From NCBI GenBank assembly GCA_013289175.1, contig JABDAN010000014.1, positions 1,229 to 55,644 of the forward strand: 54,416 bases of DNA, read 5' to 3'. Of this stretch, positions 36,757 through 45,561 are shown in pieces; position 1 is the first letter of the stretch, and the number at the start of each line of letters is the position of its first letter. The position numbers and the translations under genes are program-made. The notes below the pieces were generated by a model that worked only from the letters and a program-made list of their open reading frames with translations, made no database searches and had not been told where the DNA came from. The DNA comes from Bacteroidota bacterium (GTDB lineage Bacteria > Bacteroidota > Bacteroidia > Chitinophagales > Chitinophagaceae).

Positions 36757-38292
36757 ATGCAAAACCCTCATCCACTTTTGCGATCCTTGTTGACACTCAC
36801 TGAGTCCCGTCCGGATTTTGTTGTTCTCTATGATAAAGGGAAGGCTATCACAGCCCAAGTGCTGTATGAACGAAGTCAGACTATAAGTTGCGCTCTAGCA
36901 TCCCGAGGCTTTGGTCTAAACCATACGGCTGTCATCGCAACCGAACCCGGAATGGAATTCCTGGAAATCATCTATGCCATCATGTTGTTGCAGGGTAATA
37001 TTGCCCTCATAGATCCGGAAATGGGTAGGGAGAACTATCTATCAAAAATTCAACAACTCCAACCCCAATGGATGTTTATCGATAGCCGCCTGTTGTTTCT
37101 TCAGGAACATCCCGGCCTGAAAAAATTATTGAGGAAACTGGGCAGAAAAATACCCTCGCCGGCGATATTTCCGGGTTCAAAACTGGTAACGGTTGGAAGA
37201 AAACTACCCATTGCCCGCAGTCATGTTCATCTCAGCACTTTGCAGGAGAGCCCCCGCTATTTTACAAGCACTATGCAGGGCACGGATGCTTCAGGTACTG
37301 TTATCATATATACATCCGGCACCCTTTCAGTTCCCAAAGGGGTTGTACACACCGGTGCCAGCCTGGATGCCAGCATAACTGTTTTGAAAAACTTATTGGT
37401 GAATCAGCCCTCCGCCACGGTGGCGGCTACCCTTCCGCATTTTATGCTGCTGGGCATCACGGCTGGCTTGCCTGTAAAAATGAAAAGGAAGAATATGTCA
37501 GCCGCCGAATCCCTGCAATGGCTGGACAAGGAAAACATAGGAGTCATCTTCGGTCCGCCGAGTGATTTTCTTCCGCTGATTAACTATTGTGAACAGCATA
37601 ACCAAAAACTTCCGGCATCCTTGCAGCATATTCTTATTGGTTCAGCGCCCGTTCACCCGGTGTTTTTGAAAAGACTCATCGATCGCTTGGCCGCTCATAC
37701 TCTGGTTACCTGTACCTATGGTATGACTGAAAACCTGTTGGTGGCTACGGTCAATGGTCGGGAGAAGGCAGAATATAAAGGCCCGGGCGATCTGGTAGGC
37801 TGCCCGGTTGCGGGCGTCAGGATAAAAATCGAGCAGGATGGCGAAATAATGGTTCATTCACCCCAACAACTCTGCCGATATTTTCACGAAGAAAAAGCCA
37901 GCGAATGGCATGCTTCCGGAGACCTGGGCGAACTGGATCATCGCGGAAACCTGGTCTTGTACGGAAGAAAAAAAGAGATGATCATCCGTCGCAACATGAA
38001 CATCTATCCGGCTCTGTATGAAAACACCATAAAAAATATGGAAGGGGTGGAAGAGGCGGCCATTGTCGGCGTGTACGATGACACCCTGCAGGATGAAAAA
38101 GTTTACCTCGCCCTGGAAGGTTCTTCTTTGAATGTATCCCGGATTCAGAGCCAGCTGCGGAGCGGCAGGCACAGCATAGATAAGGAGGCTTTGCCGGATC
38201 ATATCTTTCAAATGATCATCCCCCGCAAGGGGCGGCAGAATAAAATTGATCGGTACGCCGTGGTAGACTATATCAAAAAAAATGTCTTATGA
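36757..38292 (+). CDS. AMP-dependent acyl ligase, OleC-like
   Basis: A 511-aa member of the ANL adenylating superfamily. Motifs in order: phosphate loop IIYTSGTLSVPKG (183-195), IGSAPVHP (294-301), the A5 motif TYGMTE (320-325), GDLVGCPVAGV (345-354 region), the ribose-binding SGDLGELD (387-394), the hinge GRKKEMIIRR (403-412) and the C-terminal catalytic lysine in GRQNKIDRY (K496). Middle segments (SAPVHPVFL, LVATVNG after the A5 motif, VGCPVAGVRIKI) resemble OleC beta-lactone synthetases more than long-chain acyl-CoA ligases. If OleC-like it would adenylate a 3-hydroxy acid and close a beta-lactone. It starts 1 bp after the synthase stop. Confidence 0.82.
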   Translation: MQNPHPLLRSLLTLTESRPDFVVLYDKGKAITAQVLYERSQTISCALASRGFGLNHTAVIATEPGMEFLEIIYAIMLLQGNIALIDPEMGRENYLSKIQQLQPQWMFIDSRLLFLQEHPGLKKLLRKLGRKIPSPAIFPGSKLVTVGRKLPIARSHVHLSTLQESPRYFTSTMQGTDASGTVIIYTSGTLSVPKGVVHTGASLDASITVLKNLLVNQPSATVAATLPHFMLLGITAGLPVKMKRKNMSAAESLQWLDKENIGVIFGPPSDFLPLINYCEQHNQKLPASLQHILIGSAPVHPVFLKRLIDRLAAHTLVTCTYGMTENLLVATVNGREKAEYKGPGDLVGCPVAGVRIKIEQDGEIMVHSPQQLCRYFHEEKASEWHASGDLGELDHRGNLVLYGRKKEMIIRRNMNIYPALYENTIKNMEGVEEAAIVGVYDDTLQDEKVYLALEGSSLNVSRIQSQLRSGRHSIDKEALPDHIFQMIIPRKGRQNKIDRYAVVDYIKKNVL

Positions 38293-39278
38293 AAATATTT
38301 ATCACGGGCATTACCGGTTTTGTTGGGGCCTCACTGGCAAATTATTTTGTGTCCGCCGGTCACCACGTCGGAGGCATTGGCCGAAAACCATCCTTACCTC
38401 CTTTCGTATCCGGACTTTGCACCTATAAATCCGTGGATATTCTTCACCCCATAGAGGATATAGAGGCAGATATCGTTATTCATGCGGCCGCCTTGGCTTC
38501 CGACACGATAACTTTTAAACAGGCTTATGGTGTAAACGTGAGAGGAACTGAGCATGTGTTGCAAGCCTGCCGTTCGGTCGGTCATTTTATTCATATTTCA
38601 TCCTCATCGGTATATAATTTCAGGGACAATAAAATAAAATTTGAGGACGACTCGGGCATTGAATTCAACGGGCTTTCTGCCTACGGACAAACAAAATGGT
38701 TGGCTGAGCAGGCCGTATCCCACGACCGCCATGATTTTAAGAAATCCATTCTTCGTCCCCGAGCCATATATGGGAAATACGACCAGTTGCTGATACCCCG
38801 TCTGCTGAAATTGGTTAAAGGCAACAGGATAATTCTTCCGGAGCAATTGACAAAGCAGATATCCCTTACCCATATCAGCAATCTGGTAGCAGCCGTCAAT
38901 CTTTGTGTGACCATTCAGTCAGCCGGATTGGAAATATATAATGTTTCAGACCGCGAGATCTATGACTTAAATATTGTTTTGCCTGCACTGTTGAAAGTTG
39001 TCCTGGCAAACAAACTAAGAACCGTCCGAATTCCCGCCGGTTTGTTTGACCTTTTTGCTGCCGTCAACCGGAAGATGACTGTTAGTGCTGCCTTCAATCC
39101 CTTTGCAGTTGCGTCCCTGACCCATAAGAGTATTTTGAATATCGATAAGATTTCCAGTCAGCTACACTATGCTCCAACACATAACTTTTTTGGTGGCTGT
39201 ACAGAAATAGCCGAATGGATCCACAGAGAACAGGGTTGGAAGAATTTTTTTAAGGAAGCTCCCATACCAAATTTCTAA
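38289..39278 (+). CDS. NAD(P)-dependent epimerase/3-beta-HSD family reductase, OleD-like
   Basis: A 329-aa extended short-chain dehydrogenase. The N-terminal nucleotide loop is GITGFVG (7-13), the catalytic pair is Y132 and K136 in SAYGQTKW, with ISSSSVY (103-109) giving the serine. LRPRAIYGKYDQLLIPRLL followed by ISLTHISNLVAAV matches the 3-beta-hydroxysteroid dehydrogenase-like branch, to which OleD belongs. In an ole-like pathway it would reduce the 2-alkyl-3-keto acid to the hydroxy acid. The start overlaps the ligase stop by 4 bp, showing tight coupling in the operon. Confidence 0.85.
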   Translation: MKIFITGITGFVGASLANYFVSAGHHVGGIGRKPSLPPFVSGLCTYKSVDILHPIEDIEADIVIHAAALASDTITFKQAYGVNVRGTEHVLQACRSVGHFIHISSSSVYNFRDNKIKFEDDSGIEFNGLSAYGQTKWLAEQAVSHDRHDFKKSILRPRAIYGKYDQLLIPRLLKLVKGNRIILPEQLTKQISLTHISNLVAAVNLCVTIQSAGLEIYNVSDREIYDLNIVLPALLKVVLANKLRTVRIPAGLFDLFAAVNRKMTVSAAFNPFAVASLTHKSILNIDKISSQLHYAPTHNFFGGCTEIAEWIHREQGWKNFFKEAPIPNF

Positions 39279-39287
39279 ATATATTTT

Positions 39288-40157
39288 ATGAAGCAACTGG
39301 CGGATTTTTGTCAATTATTTGCTCTGATACTGGTCATCTACTTATTTGTGTATTTTATCCTGGCCGGAGTCGCCTATTGGGTTTTTTATGTTTTAAAAAA
39401 AGAAACCATGCAGGCAAGAAAAATTCAGCTTCGGGTTCCGGATAAAAAAATTATACGACATGAAATAAAATGGTCTTTGATTACGATGACCATGTTGTCA
39501 TTCATTGGAGCCATCGTCATATCCTGTGTTTTGAAAGGGTATACTAAAATGTACTATTCGGTTGCCGCATATGGCTGGCTCTATTTTTTTGGGAGTATGA
39601 TCTTTTGTATTTTCCTCAACGACGCTTATTTTTATTGGGTTCACCGGTTCATGCATCTTAAAGCGGTTTTTCCTAAGGTCCACCGGATACACCATCTTTC
39701 CCATACACCCACTCCCTGGTCCATTTTTTCCTTTAGTGGCGTAGAGGCATTTATTCTGTATGCGATTTTTCCCGTCTTTATCTTTTTTATACCGTTGCAT
39801 CCCGTCGCACTGTCCGTAATCGTTTTGTTCAATATGGTAAACAATGTCAGCGGACACCTCGGATACGAAATCGTACCCGGCAAGCTTCATCGCCATTGGT
39901 TGTTTAAATATTCCAATACGGTTACACACCATGAATTTCACCACGCCAAGGTAAAATGTAACTATGGACTGTATTTTAATATTTGGGATCGTCTGATGAA
40001 AACCAATCACCCCGACAACGAGAAAAAGTTTATGCAGATTCAGAAAAGAATCCTCAGCCAGAAAGATTCAGCCGGAACCGCTCCCGAACACGAGGTGGCA
40101 AGACATATCTTGATGGGGAAACCTTCCAACCTGGATAAGGGATACCTGAACAATTGA
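39288..40157 (+). CDS. Sterol desaturase/fatty acid hydroxylase family protein
   Basis: A 289-aa integral membrane diiron enzyme. The eight-histidine pattern is present: H119-x3-H123 (HRFMH), H132-x2-HH (HRIHH, 132-136) and THHEFHH (H214, H215, H218, H219). Hydrophobic segments occur at about 10-35, 62-82, 93-112 and 155-185. Members hydroxylate or desaturate lipids such as fatty acids, sterols, carotenoids or sphingolipid chains. With a synthase, ligase and reductase of acyl metabolism upstream, a lipid chain hydroxylation is the natural reading. It lies 9 bp after the reductase gene. Confidence 0.88.
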   Translation: MKQLADFCQLFALILVIYLFVYFILAGVAYWVFYVLKKETMQARKIQLRVPDKKIIRHEIKWSLITMTMLSFIGAIVISCVLKGYTKMYYSVAAYGWLYFFGSMIFCIFLNDAYFYWVHRFMHLKAVFPKVHRIHHLSHTPTPWSIFSFSGVEAFILYAIFPVFIFFIPLHPVALSVIVLFNMVNNVSGHLGYEIVPGKLHRHWLFKYSNTVTHHEFHHAKVKCNYGLYFNIWDRLMKTNHPDNEKKFMQIQKRILSQKDSAGTAPEHEVARHILMGKPSNLDKGYLNN

Positions 40158-40179
40158 ATCAACTTTTAGCACTCAACCG

Positions 40180-40821
40180 GTGATAAAAAAGCAATTCTTA
40201 TATTATTTGATCGCCCAAACTACGGCAGCCTTCTTTTATTATGCGGGGATGGGTATCGTGATCCGCAAACCCGAAACACTTCCCACAACCTATCTAGACA
40301 GCCTGGTGACTTATCATGCCTTATTTGCTTATATATATCTGTCATTTTTCTTTTTGGTAATGTTGGCCATTGCGGGTAGTCGGGTGTTGGTTTCAAAACA
40401 ATGTATGTTGACCGTGGTGTTGAACTCGAGCATAGCATTTGTTTTTTTTATTGGTTTTCCGACCCAGGTACCCGAATACTTTTATCAGCACGCTCCGGGA
40501 ATGTCCACTCGTATTATTCTGTGGATTCGCCAAAGTGACAGGAATTTAAATTGTTTCCCTTCCTTACATATTTCCAACGCGCTGGCAGCGGTATATTTTT
40601 TCAATGACAGAAAACCAATGGCAATTAAAGTAATTTGTTGGATTTGGTTTTTTCTTATTGCCTGGTCTGTCTTAAGTACCAAACAACATTGTTTTTATGA
40701 TATAGCAGGCGGAATGATACTAGCGGCAGTCAATCTTACCTTGGTCAAACGGTTCACCAGAAAATCATCCGAAAAATCCGTTTCCGCACCGATCCGGATT
40801 AGAGAGATGGGACCGGGATAA
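40180..40821 (+). CDS. PAP2-like phosphatase/inositolphosphotransferase-like membrane protein
   Basis: A 213-aa polytopic protein with about six hydrophobic segments. The late half carries the phosphatase signature in the compact IPC-synthase/AUR1-like form: CFPSLH (H130), then SVLSTKQHCFYDIAGG with H170 and D174. The PAP2 first motif (KxxxxxxRP) is not obvious, which also fits the AUR1/IPCS branch that transfers a phospho-headgroup instead of hydrolysing it. Start is GTG at 40180; no ATG is available near. It ends the operon, 22 bp after the hydroxylase, and could attach or remove a polar headgroup on the lipid product. Confidence 0.75.
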   Translation: MIKKQFLYYLIAQTTAAFFYYAGMGIVIRKPETLPTTYLDSLVTYHALFAYIYLSFFFLVMLAIAGSRVLVSKQCMLTVVLNSSIAFVFFIGFPTQVPEYFYQHAPGMSTRIILWIRQSDRNLNCFPSLHISNALAAVYFFNDRKPMAIKVICWIWFFLIAWSVLSTKQHCFYDIAGGMILAAVNLTLVKRFTRKSSEKSVSAPIRIREMGPG

Positions 40822-40879
40822 ACGCAAAAATGGTTGGCTGTCGCTTTTCAATTACAGTAGTCATTGCCCGTGAATTTTC

Positions 40880-40887
40880 TACCTTTG
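40880..40887 (+). promoter_or_regulatory. Putative -7 box (TACCTTTG) for the CRTAC1-like gene
   Basis: Exact TAnnTTTG match 13 bases before the ATG at 40901. A TTG occurs at 40864-40866 but is closer than usual (13-bp spacer), so the -33 element is unclear. Confidence 0.33.
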
Positions 40888-40900
40888 GGTAGAATCTTGT

Positions 40901-43150
40901 ATGAGAAACAAAGTAATCGTCCCCTTGGCCGCAGTGCTCATTGTTCTTTTGGCGATTGGTAGCTACTCGGCTGTTAAGAAATATGGAACCAGAAGGCAAC
41001 TGACCAGTCTTTACAGGCAGGGACTCAAACCCATTGAAGACAAGGAAAATCCATTTGCCCTCCAGACCAGGCTCCACTATTTGGACTCCCTGCTTCAGGT
41101 GCATGCGCCGGGATATTCAGAATTGGATGCAAAACTGCTCAAAGCGAACATCCTGCTCAAATTGGGCCAAGAAAAAGACGCCCTGGTCTTATTAAATGGG
41201 CTATTGGTCCATTTGAATCCAGAAACCAACCGGGCGGCCGAAATCCGGGTGAAGTCTCTTTTGGCCCTGACTTATATCAGAATGGGCGAAAGGAATAATT
41301 GTGTAGGCAATCATTCCGCTGAGTCCTGTATTATGCCCATCCGGAACATGGGCGTATATATCGATCCAAGCGCTACCCGTCAGGCGATTGACTTGTATCA
41401 AAACCTGCTGACATTGGATTCGGGGGACCTGGATAGCCGATGGTTGCTCAATATTGCGTATATGACCATCGGAGAATATCCCGATCACGTACCACCCCAA
41501 TGGATTATACCCGGTTTGGATACGGAGGGTACCTCTTCCAGTGTGCTTCCTTTCAAAGATATTGCGGCTGATCTGGAGATCAACGGAACAAGAAGTATGG
41601 CTGGAGGCAGTTTGGTGGAGGATTTTGACAAAGACGGTTATTTGGATATTGTTACTTCTTCCTGGGGATTGGATGAACCCATGCATTATTTTCATAACAA
41701 CGGGGATGGCAGTTTTACCGATCTTTCACAATCCTCCGGTTTGGCGTCGATCAAAGGGGGTCTCAATATCATACAAGCCGATTATAACAACGACGGATAT
41801 ACGGATATACTGGTGTTGAGAGGCGCCTGGTTCAGGGAATATGGTAAACAGCCCAATACGCTCCTGCGAAACAATGGAGACGGAACTTTTACGGATGTAA
41901 CCATTGAAAGTGGGCTCCTTTCTTTTCATCCAACCCAGACAGCGGTCTGGGCAGATTTCAACAACGATGGCTGGCTGGATCTTTTCATAGGGAACGAAAC
42001 CACTACTTATAAGGATCCCAATCCTTCGGAACTGTATATTAACAATGGTGACGGAACCTTTACCAATGTCGCCGCCCAGGCGGGTTGTGAACTTACGGCA
42101 TTCATGAAAGGAGTGGTTGCAGCAGATTATAACCGGGACGGATGGCCGGATATTTTCATATCGACGCAGGACGGGATAAAAATCCTTTTAAAAAACAAGG
42201 CAATCCCAGGTAAAATCCCCCAATTCGAGGATGCAACCCATGCCTCACATTTGGACAGGGACGAGACCTACACTTTTCCAACATGGTTTTGGGATTATGA
42301 CAACGACGGATGGCCCGATATTTTTGCCTGCGGATATGACAACCAACTTTCCCTAGCGGCCCCTGTTGCAGCGCAGGCCCTGCACAGAAACCTGCCGCAT
42401 GAAAGCAAGATGTATTTGTACCACAATAACCACGACGGTACCTTCAGCAATGTTACCGACAGCATGGGATTGAACAAGGCTGTGTATGCGATGGGAGCCA
42501 ATTTTGGCGATATCGACAACGACGGGTGGCTGGACATGTACCTGGGTACCGGCAATCCGGATTTCAGGTCCCTTATTCCCAATAAAATGTTTAAGAACAT
42601 CGAAGGGAAGAAATTTGTGGATGTAACCGGATCGGCGCGCGTGGGTAATTTGCAGAAAGGCCACGGTGTCGCTTTTGCCGATATCAACAACGATGGCAAC
42701 CAGGATATTTTTGTAAGAATGGGCGGCGCCGTACCAGGCGATGGTTATTTCAATTCTTTTTATGTCAATCCCGGTCAGGGCAACAATAAATGGATAGGTA
42801 TCTTATTGGAAGGAACTAAATCCAATCGTTCGGCTATCGGTGCCCATATTGCGGTGGCTTTTACCGAAAACGGAAGAAGGAGAAAGGTTTTTATGGACAT
42901 CAATTCCGGGGGAAGTTTCGGGTCCAGTCCCTTACGCAAAGAAATAGGCATCGGAAAGGCAGAGAAAATAGATCAGCTCACCATTACCTGGCCTACATCG
43001 GGTATCGTGCAGGAATTTTATAATATCGTCCCCAATCAATTTTTAATGATCAAAGAAGGGGTTGACCAGCTGGAGAAAATGGACTGGAAGGTGCTGAAGT
43101 TTGTAGATCACAATGGAAAGATGATCAATTGTGGTCCTGCTGCGCCCTGA
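40901..43150 (+). CDS. CRTAC1 family protein: FG-GAP/VCBS repeats plus ASPIC/UnbV domain
   Basis: A 749-aa exported or membrane-anchored protein. An N-terminal helix (VPLAAVLIVLLAIGSYSAV) anchors or exports it; residues about 40-200 are helical and TPR-like. A beta-propeller follows, built of repeats with Dx[DN]xDGxxD loops: DFDKDGYLDI, DYNNDGYTDI, DFNNDGWLDL, DYNRDGWPDI, DYDNDGWPDI, DIDNDGWLDM and DINNDGNQDI, seven calcium-binding-type turns in all. The C-terminus (RSAIGAHIAVAF, GSFGSSPLRKEIGIG, LTITWPTSG) is the ASPIC/UnbV domain. Such proteins are common on Bacteroidota surfaces and may bind carbohydrate or protein. It is not obviously part of the lipid operon, as it has its own promoter box. 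Confidence 0.9.
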   Translation: MRNKVIVPLAAVLIVLLAIGSYSAVKKYGTRRQLTSLYRQGLKPIEDKENPFALQTRLHYLDSLLQVHAPGYSELDAKLLKANILLKLGQEKDALVLLNGLLVHLNPETNRAAEIRVKSLLALTYIRMGERNNCVGNHSAESCIMPIRNMGVYIDPSATRQAIDLYQNLLTLDSGDLDSRWLLNIAYMTIGEYPDHVPPQWIIPGLDTEGTSSSVLPFKDIAADLEINGTRSMAGGSLVEDFDKDGYLDIVTSSWGLDEPMHYFHNNGDGSFTDLSQSSGLASIKGGLNIIQADYNNDGYTDILVLRGAWFREYGKQPNTLLRNNGDGTFTDVTIESGLLSFHPTQTAVWADFNNDGWLDLFIGNETTTYKDPNPSELYINNGDGTFTNVAAQAGCELTAFMKGVVAADYNRDGWPDIFISTQDGIKILLKNKAIPGKIPQFEDATHASHLDRDETYTFPTWFWDYDNDGWPDIFACGYDNQLSLAAPVAAQALHRNLPHESKMYLYHNNHDGTFSNVTDSMGLNKAVYAMGANFGDIDNDGWLDMYLGTGNPDFRSLIPNKMFKNIEGKKFVDVTGSARVGNLQKGHGVAFADINNDGNQDIFVRMGGAVPGDGYFNSFYVNPGQGNNKWIGILLEGTKSNRSAIGAHIAVAFTENGRRRKVFMDINSGGSFGSSPLRKEIGIGKAEKIDQLTITWPTSGIVQEFYNIVPNQFLMIKEGVDQLEKMDWKVLKFVDHNGKMINCGPAAP

Positions 43151-43165
43151 CGTCGGGTCGGGATC

Positions 43166-43945
43166 TTATTTTGGATTTCTGATAAATATATTGACCACTT
43201 CTACCAGAATGAGGATAATAACCACCCATTCCAGGGTTACACTGTTGCGGTTTTGCAGGAGATCCTTAAACAATTCCATATTTTCCTTGACTATACTCAA
43301 TCCTTCCTGAATGGTGCGGAAGCGGACCTGCAGGTCGAAAGTTTTTTTTAATCCTATATCCAGTTTGTTCAAGTTTTCGTTTTCCCAAGTTTCCTCCGGC
43401 GAATCGAAAATGTATAGATTGCCTGAGATTTTGTTTTTAAGGTTAAGTGTACGCCCGATATATTTCTTCAATTTTATTCCCCCCAGATCAATTTTGCCCT
43501 TTCTCTCCAGCACCTGGGTATGGGAATTGGTTTCTTCGAGCAGGGAATTGGTTTGCTGATTGTAATAATCCAGCGCCACGCTTTGCGAAACGTTTAACAT
43601 GATCAGGCGCAGTTCATCCACACCCGGCGATGGAATTTCAATTTTATTGTATCCATAATGAATGTCCTTTGCATCGGTTTCTATGTCGAATTCGTCACTC
43701 AGTCCTTGTTCAAACTGGTTTTTGCAATAAGGTCCGACCATTTGAAAAAAAGCGGCCATTTCCGTTTCGGAATAACCCAGGAAACAAACGATGCCATATT
43801 TGAACACATATAGATATTTTTGATTGGCAATGATATAAAATATCTCATCGGTGTCGGCATAGTGAATCGTGGCCGGAAAAGAACCCTTGAATAGTTTTAT
43901 GTCGACGGAGTCTGCAATTTGGAAGGAGATGACTTTTAAGTTCAT
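43166..43945 (-). CDS. RMD1/YagE family (DUF155) protein
   Basis: A 259-aa protein; ATG 43945 is preferred because the codons upstream overlap the GNAT gene and a promoter-like box lies between. The N-terminal half contains the DUF155 core (YADTDEIFYIIANQKYLYVFKYG, here quoted in part: IFYIIANQKYLYVFKYG), a helical middle (LRLIMLNVSQSVALDYYN) and the RTIQEGLSIVKENMELFKD segment, and it ends with one membrane helix (WVVIILILVEVVNIF). This is the layout of RMD1/RMND1, whose eukaryotic relatives act in mitochondrial translation; bacterial function is unknown. It is a tail-anchored cytoplasmic protein by prediction. Confidence 0.82.
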   Translation of the reverse strand: MNLKVISFQIADSVDIKLFKGSFPATIHYADTDEIFYIIANQKYLYVFKYGIVCFLGYSETEMAAFFQMVGPYCKNQFEQGLSDEFDIETDAKDIHYGYNKIEIPSPGVDELRLIMLNVSQSVALDYYNQQTNSLLEETNSHTQVLERKGKIDLGGIKLKKYIGRTLNLKNKISGNLYIFDSPEETWENENLNKLDIGLKKTFDLQVRFRTIQEGLSIVKENMELFKDLLQNRNSVTLEWVVIILILVEVVNIFIRNPK

Positions 43946-43966
43946 AGAAGAGTATTTGCATTGGCG

Positions 43967-43974
43967 CAAAGGTA
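43967..43974 (-). promoter_or_regulatory. Putative -7 box (TACCTTTG) for the RMD1-like gene
   Basis: Exact TAnnTTTG match on the minus strand, 21 bases before the ATG at 43945 and just beyond the GNAT stop. No TTG at the usual -33 distance. An inverted repeat GGATGA/TCATCC (43975-43992) overlaps the upstream side. Confidence 0.33.
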
Positions 43975-43986
43975 GGATGAAGCCCG

Positions 43987-44547
43987 TCATCCACCATTTT
44001 CTCGTTGCTCCCATTCGCTGTCCAACATTCCAAACTGGAATTCACTGCCCCATTTTCCTTTAAAAAATATGTTGTTGATGTTATGGGCTTCCTGACGGAA
44101 GGAAAGGCTTTTCAACAAACGGATGGACGCTTCGTTTTCAGTATCTACCGTCTCTATGATCCGGTGTATTTTTTTCTGATGGAAAAGGAAGTTCATCAGT
44201 CCCTGCATGGCTTCTTTGCCGTATCCATGGCGCTGATAGAGGTCGGAGATGGTAATTCCCAGTTCAGCCGTCAGCGGATCATCCTTACGGAGATGGATCG
44301 CGCAGTCTCCGACCAGCTGGCGACTTTCGCTGGATTCAATGGCGTACTGTTTCCACTCACCCGGCAAACCGAAATCTTTTTCCTCCTGTTGAGATATAAA
44401 ATCAATGGCTTGTTCCCGATTGATGATATCGTAGCCCTGATATTTTGTTATTTCAGGATTAGAACGGTATTGAAGAAAAGCATCCAGATCTTCCTGGGTT
44501 AAGTTTCTGATGACAAGTCTTTTTGTCCTGATCAGGGGATTGTTCAA
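43987..44547 (-). CDS. GNAT family N-acetyltransferase, RimJ/RimL-like
   Basis: A 186-aa acetyltransferase. It opens IRTKRLVIRNLTQEDLDAF, the usual RimJ/RimL start, and carries the acetyl-CoA loop YQRHGYGKEAM and the NEASIRLLKSLSF motif of the C-terminal half. The family acetylates protein N-termini, amines or antibiotics; the target is unknown. Its start codon overlaps the stop of the cytochrome c gene by 4 bp, so both were probably one transcript. Confidence 0.88.
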   Translation of the reverse strand: MNNPLIRTKRLVIRNLTQEDLDAFLQYRSNPEITKYQGYDIINREQAIDFISQQEEKDFGLPGEWKQYAIESSESRQLVGDCAIHLRKDDPLTAELGITISDLYQRHGYGKEAMQGLMNFLFHQKKIHRIIETVDTENEASIRLLKSLSFRQEAHNINNIFFKGKWGSEFQFGMLDSEWEQRENGG

Positions 44548-45528
44548 AGGGGATGTGATTTTTTATACTGTGCGATGGGCTGAAAGGGACCATACTTGTG
44601 TTGCAAAACCGGAAAGGAATCACTAAAAGGTCCGTAGGGCAAGTCTACCGGTTTGGACTGGATAATGGGCCAGTCCTGTTTGAAATTTTTTTGTGGCCTG
44701 GGCTGGCTGTTTACAAAGGCAGCAATGTCCCAGGCCTGCTCGGTGGTAAGCAATTCATTGGCGTAATTGCTGCCAAAAGGCATATTGTCTTTTATAAAGC
44801 CTGCGAACTTGGAAAGGCGGAAGATACCGGCAGCCGTATTGTAGCTGTGTTGACCCCAAAGCGGCGGATACCGGTATTCTGCTCCAGAATCCGGTTGACC
44901 GTCCCCGTTAGTACCATGGCAGCTTTGGCATTTAGATACGTATAACAGTTTTCCTTTTTGAGGATCGGCGGCCCGCTCTAAAAAAGGCAATATTTCAAGA
45001 CCCGTACCCTTTGGTTTTTTACCTTTCTCTACGTCCTTGCCAAGCCAGAGGATATAGGCCTTCATGGCGACCATCTCCCGGCTGTTGCTGTCGGGTGCTA
45101 TTCCGTTCATACTTCTTTCAAAACAATCGGTGATCCGCTGATTAACGGTTTCCGCCGACCCCCTTCTGTCGCTCATTCTGGGAAAAAGGGAAGCCACACT
45201 TCCAAAACTACCGGCCCAGGATTGGGTCCCGGCTTTCAGGTGACAGTTCTGGCAATTCATTCCATTGGCGCCGGAAGAAAGGGAACCCTTCGGACCAAAA
45301 AAAACGCGCGGTGGCCACAACCAGTTTCTTCCCGTAGCGGATGAGATCCCCCGAAGCGTCTGAAGGGATCTGACTGGAATCCGGCGCCGCCCAAAGGGAG
45401 TCGGCGGCCGTAGATATGCGGGCCTGCACATTTTTGGTTTCCACTCCCGAAGAACCGGATTTGCGCCATAACCAGGTTAGCACCAGCAACAAAACAATGC
45501 TTATAGCCAACAGCCGTTTGCCATTCAT
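44544..45528 (-). pseudogene. Di-haem cytochrome c, interrupted by a frameshift
   Basis: The protein is split over two frames. The first starts at ATG 45528 (MNGKRLLAISIVLLLVLTWL, a membrane anchor or signal) and runs to RYGKKLVVATARFF; the second, from the same point, continues FGPKGSLSSGANGMNCQNCH to the stop at 44544. The switch is at a run of eight T on the minus strand (45304-45297); seven T would restore one frame, reading ARFFGPKGS, which matches the family. The haem motifs CQNCH and CQSCH are both in the second part, so it is a di-haem c-type cytochrome of the periplasm, often linked to sulfur-compound oxidation (TsdA/SoxA-like shape). It could be a sequencing error, a true pseudogene or a slippage-controlled gene. 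Downstream of the Tat-exported protein, 33 bp apart. Confidence 0.8.
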
Positions 45529-45561
45529 TGCATACAATTATTTCTGCAGACCAATGTACGA

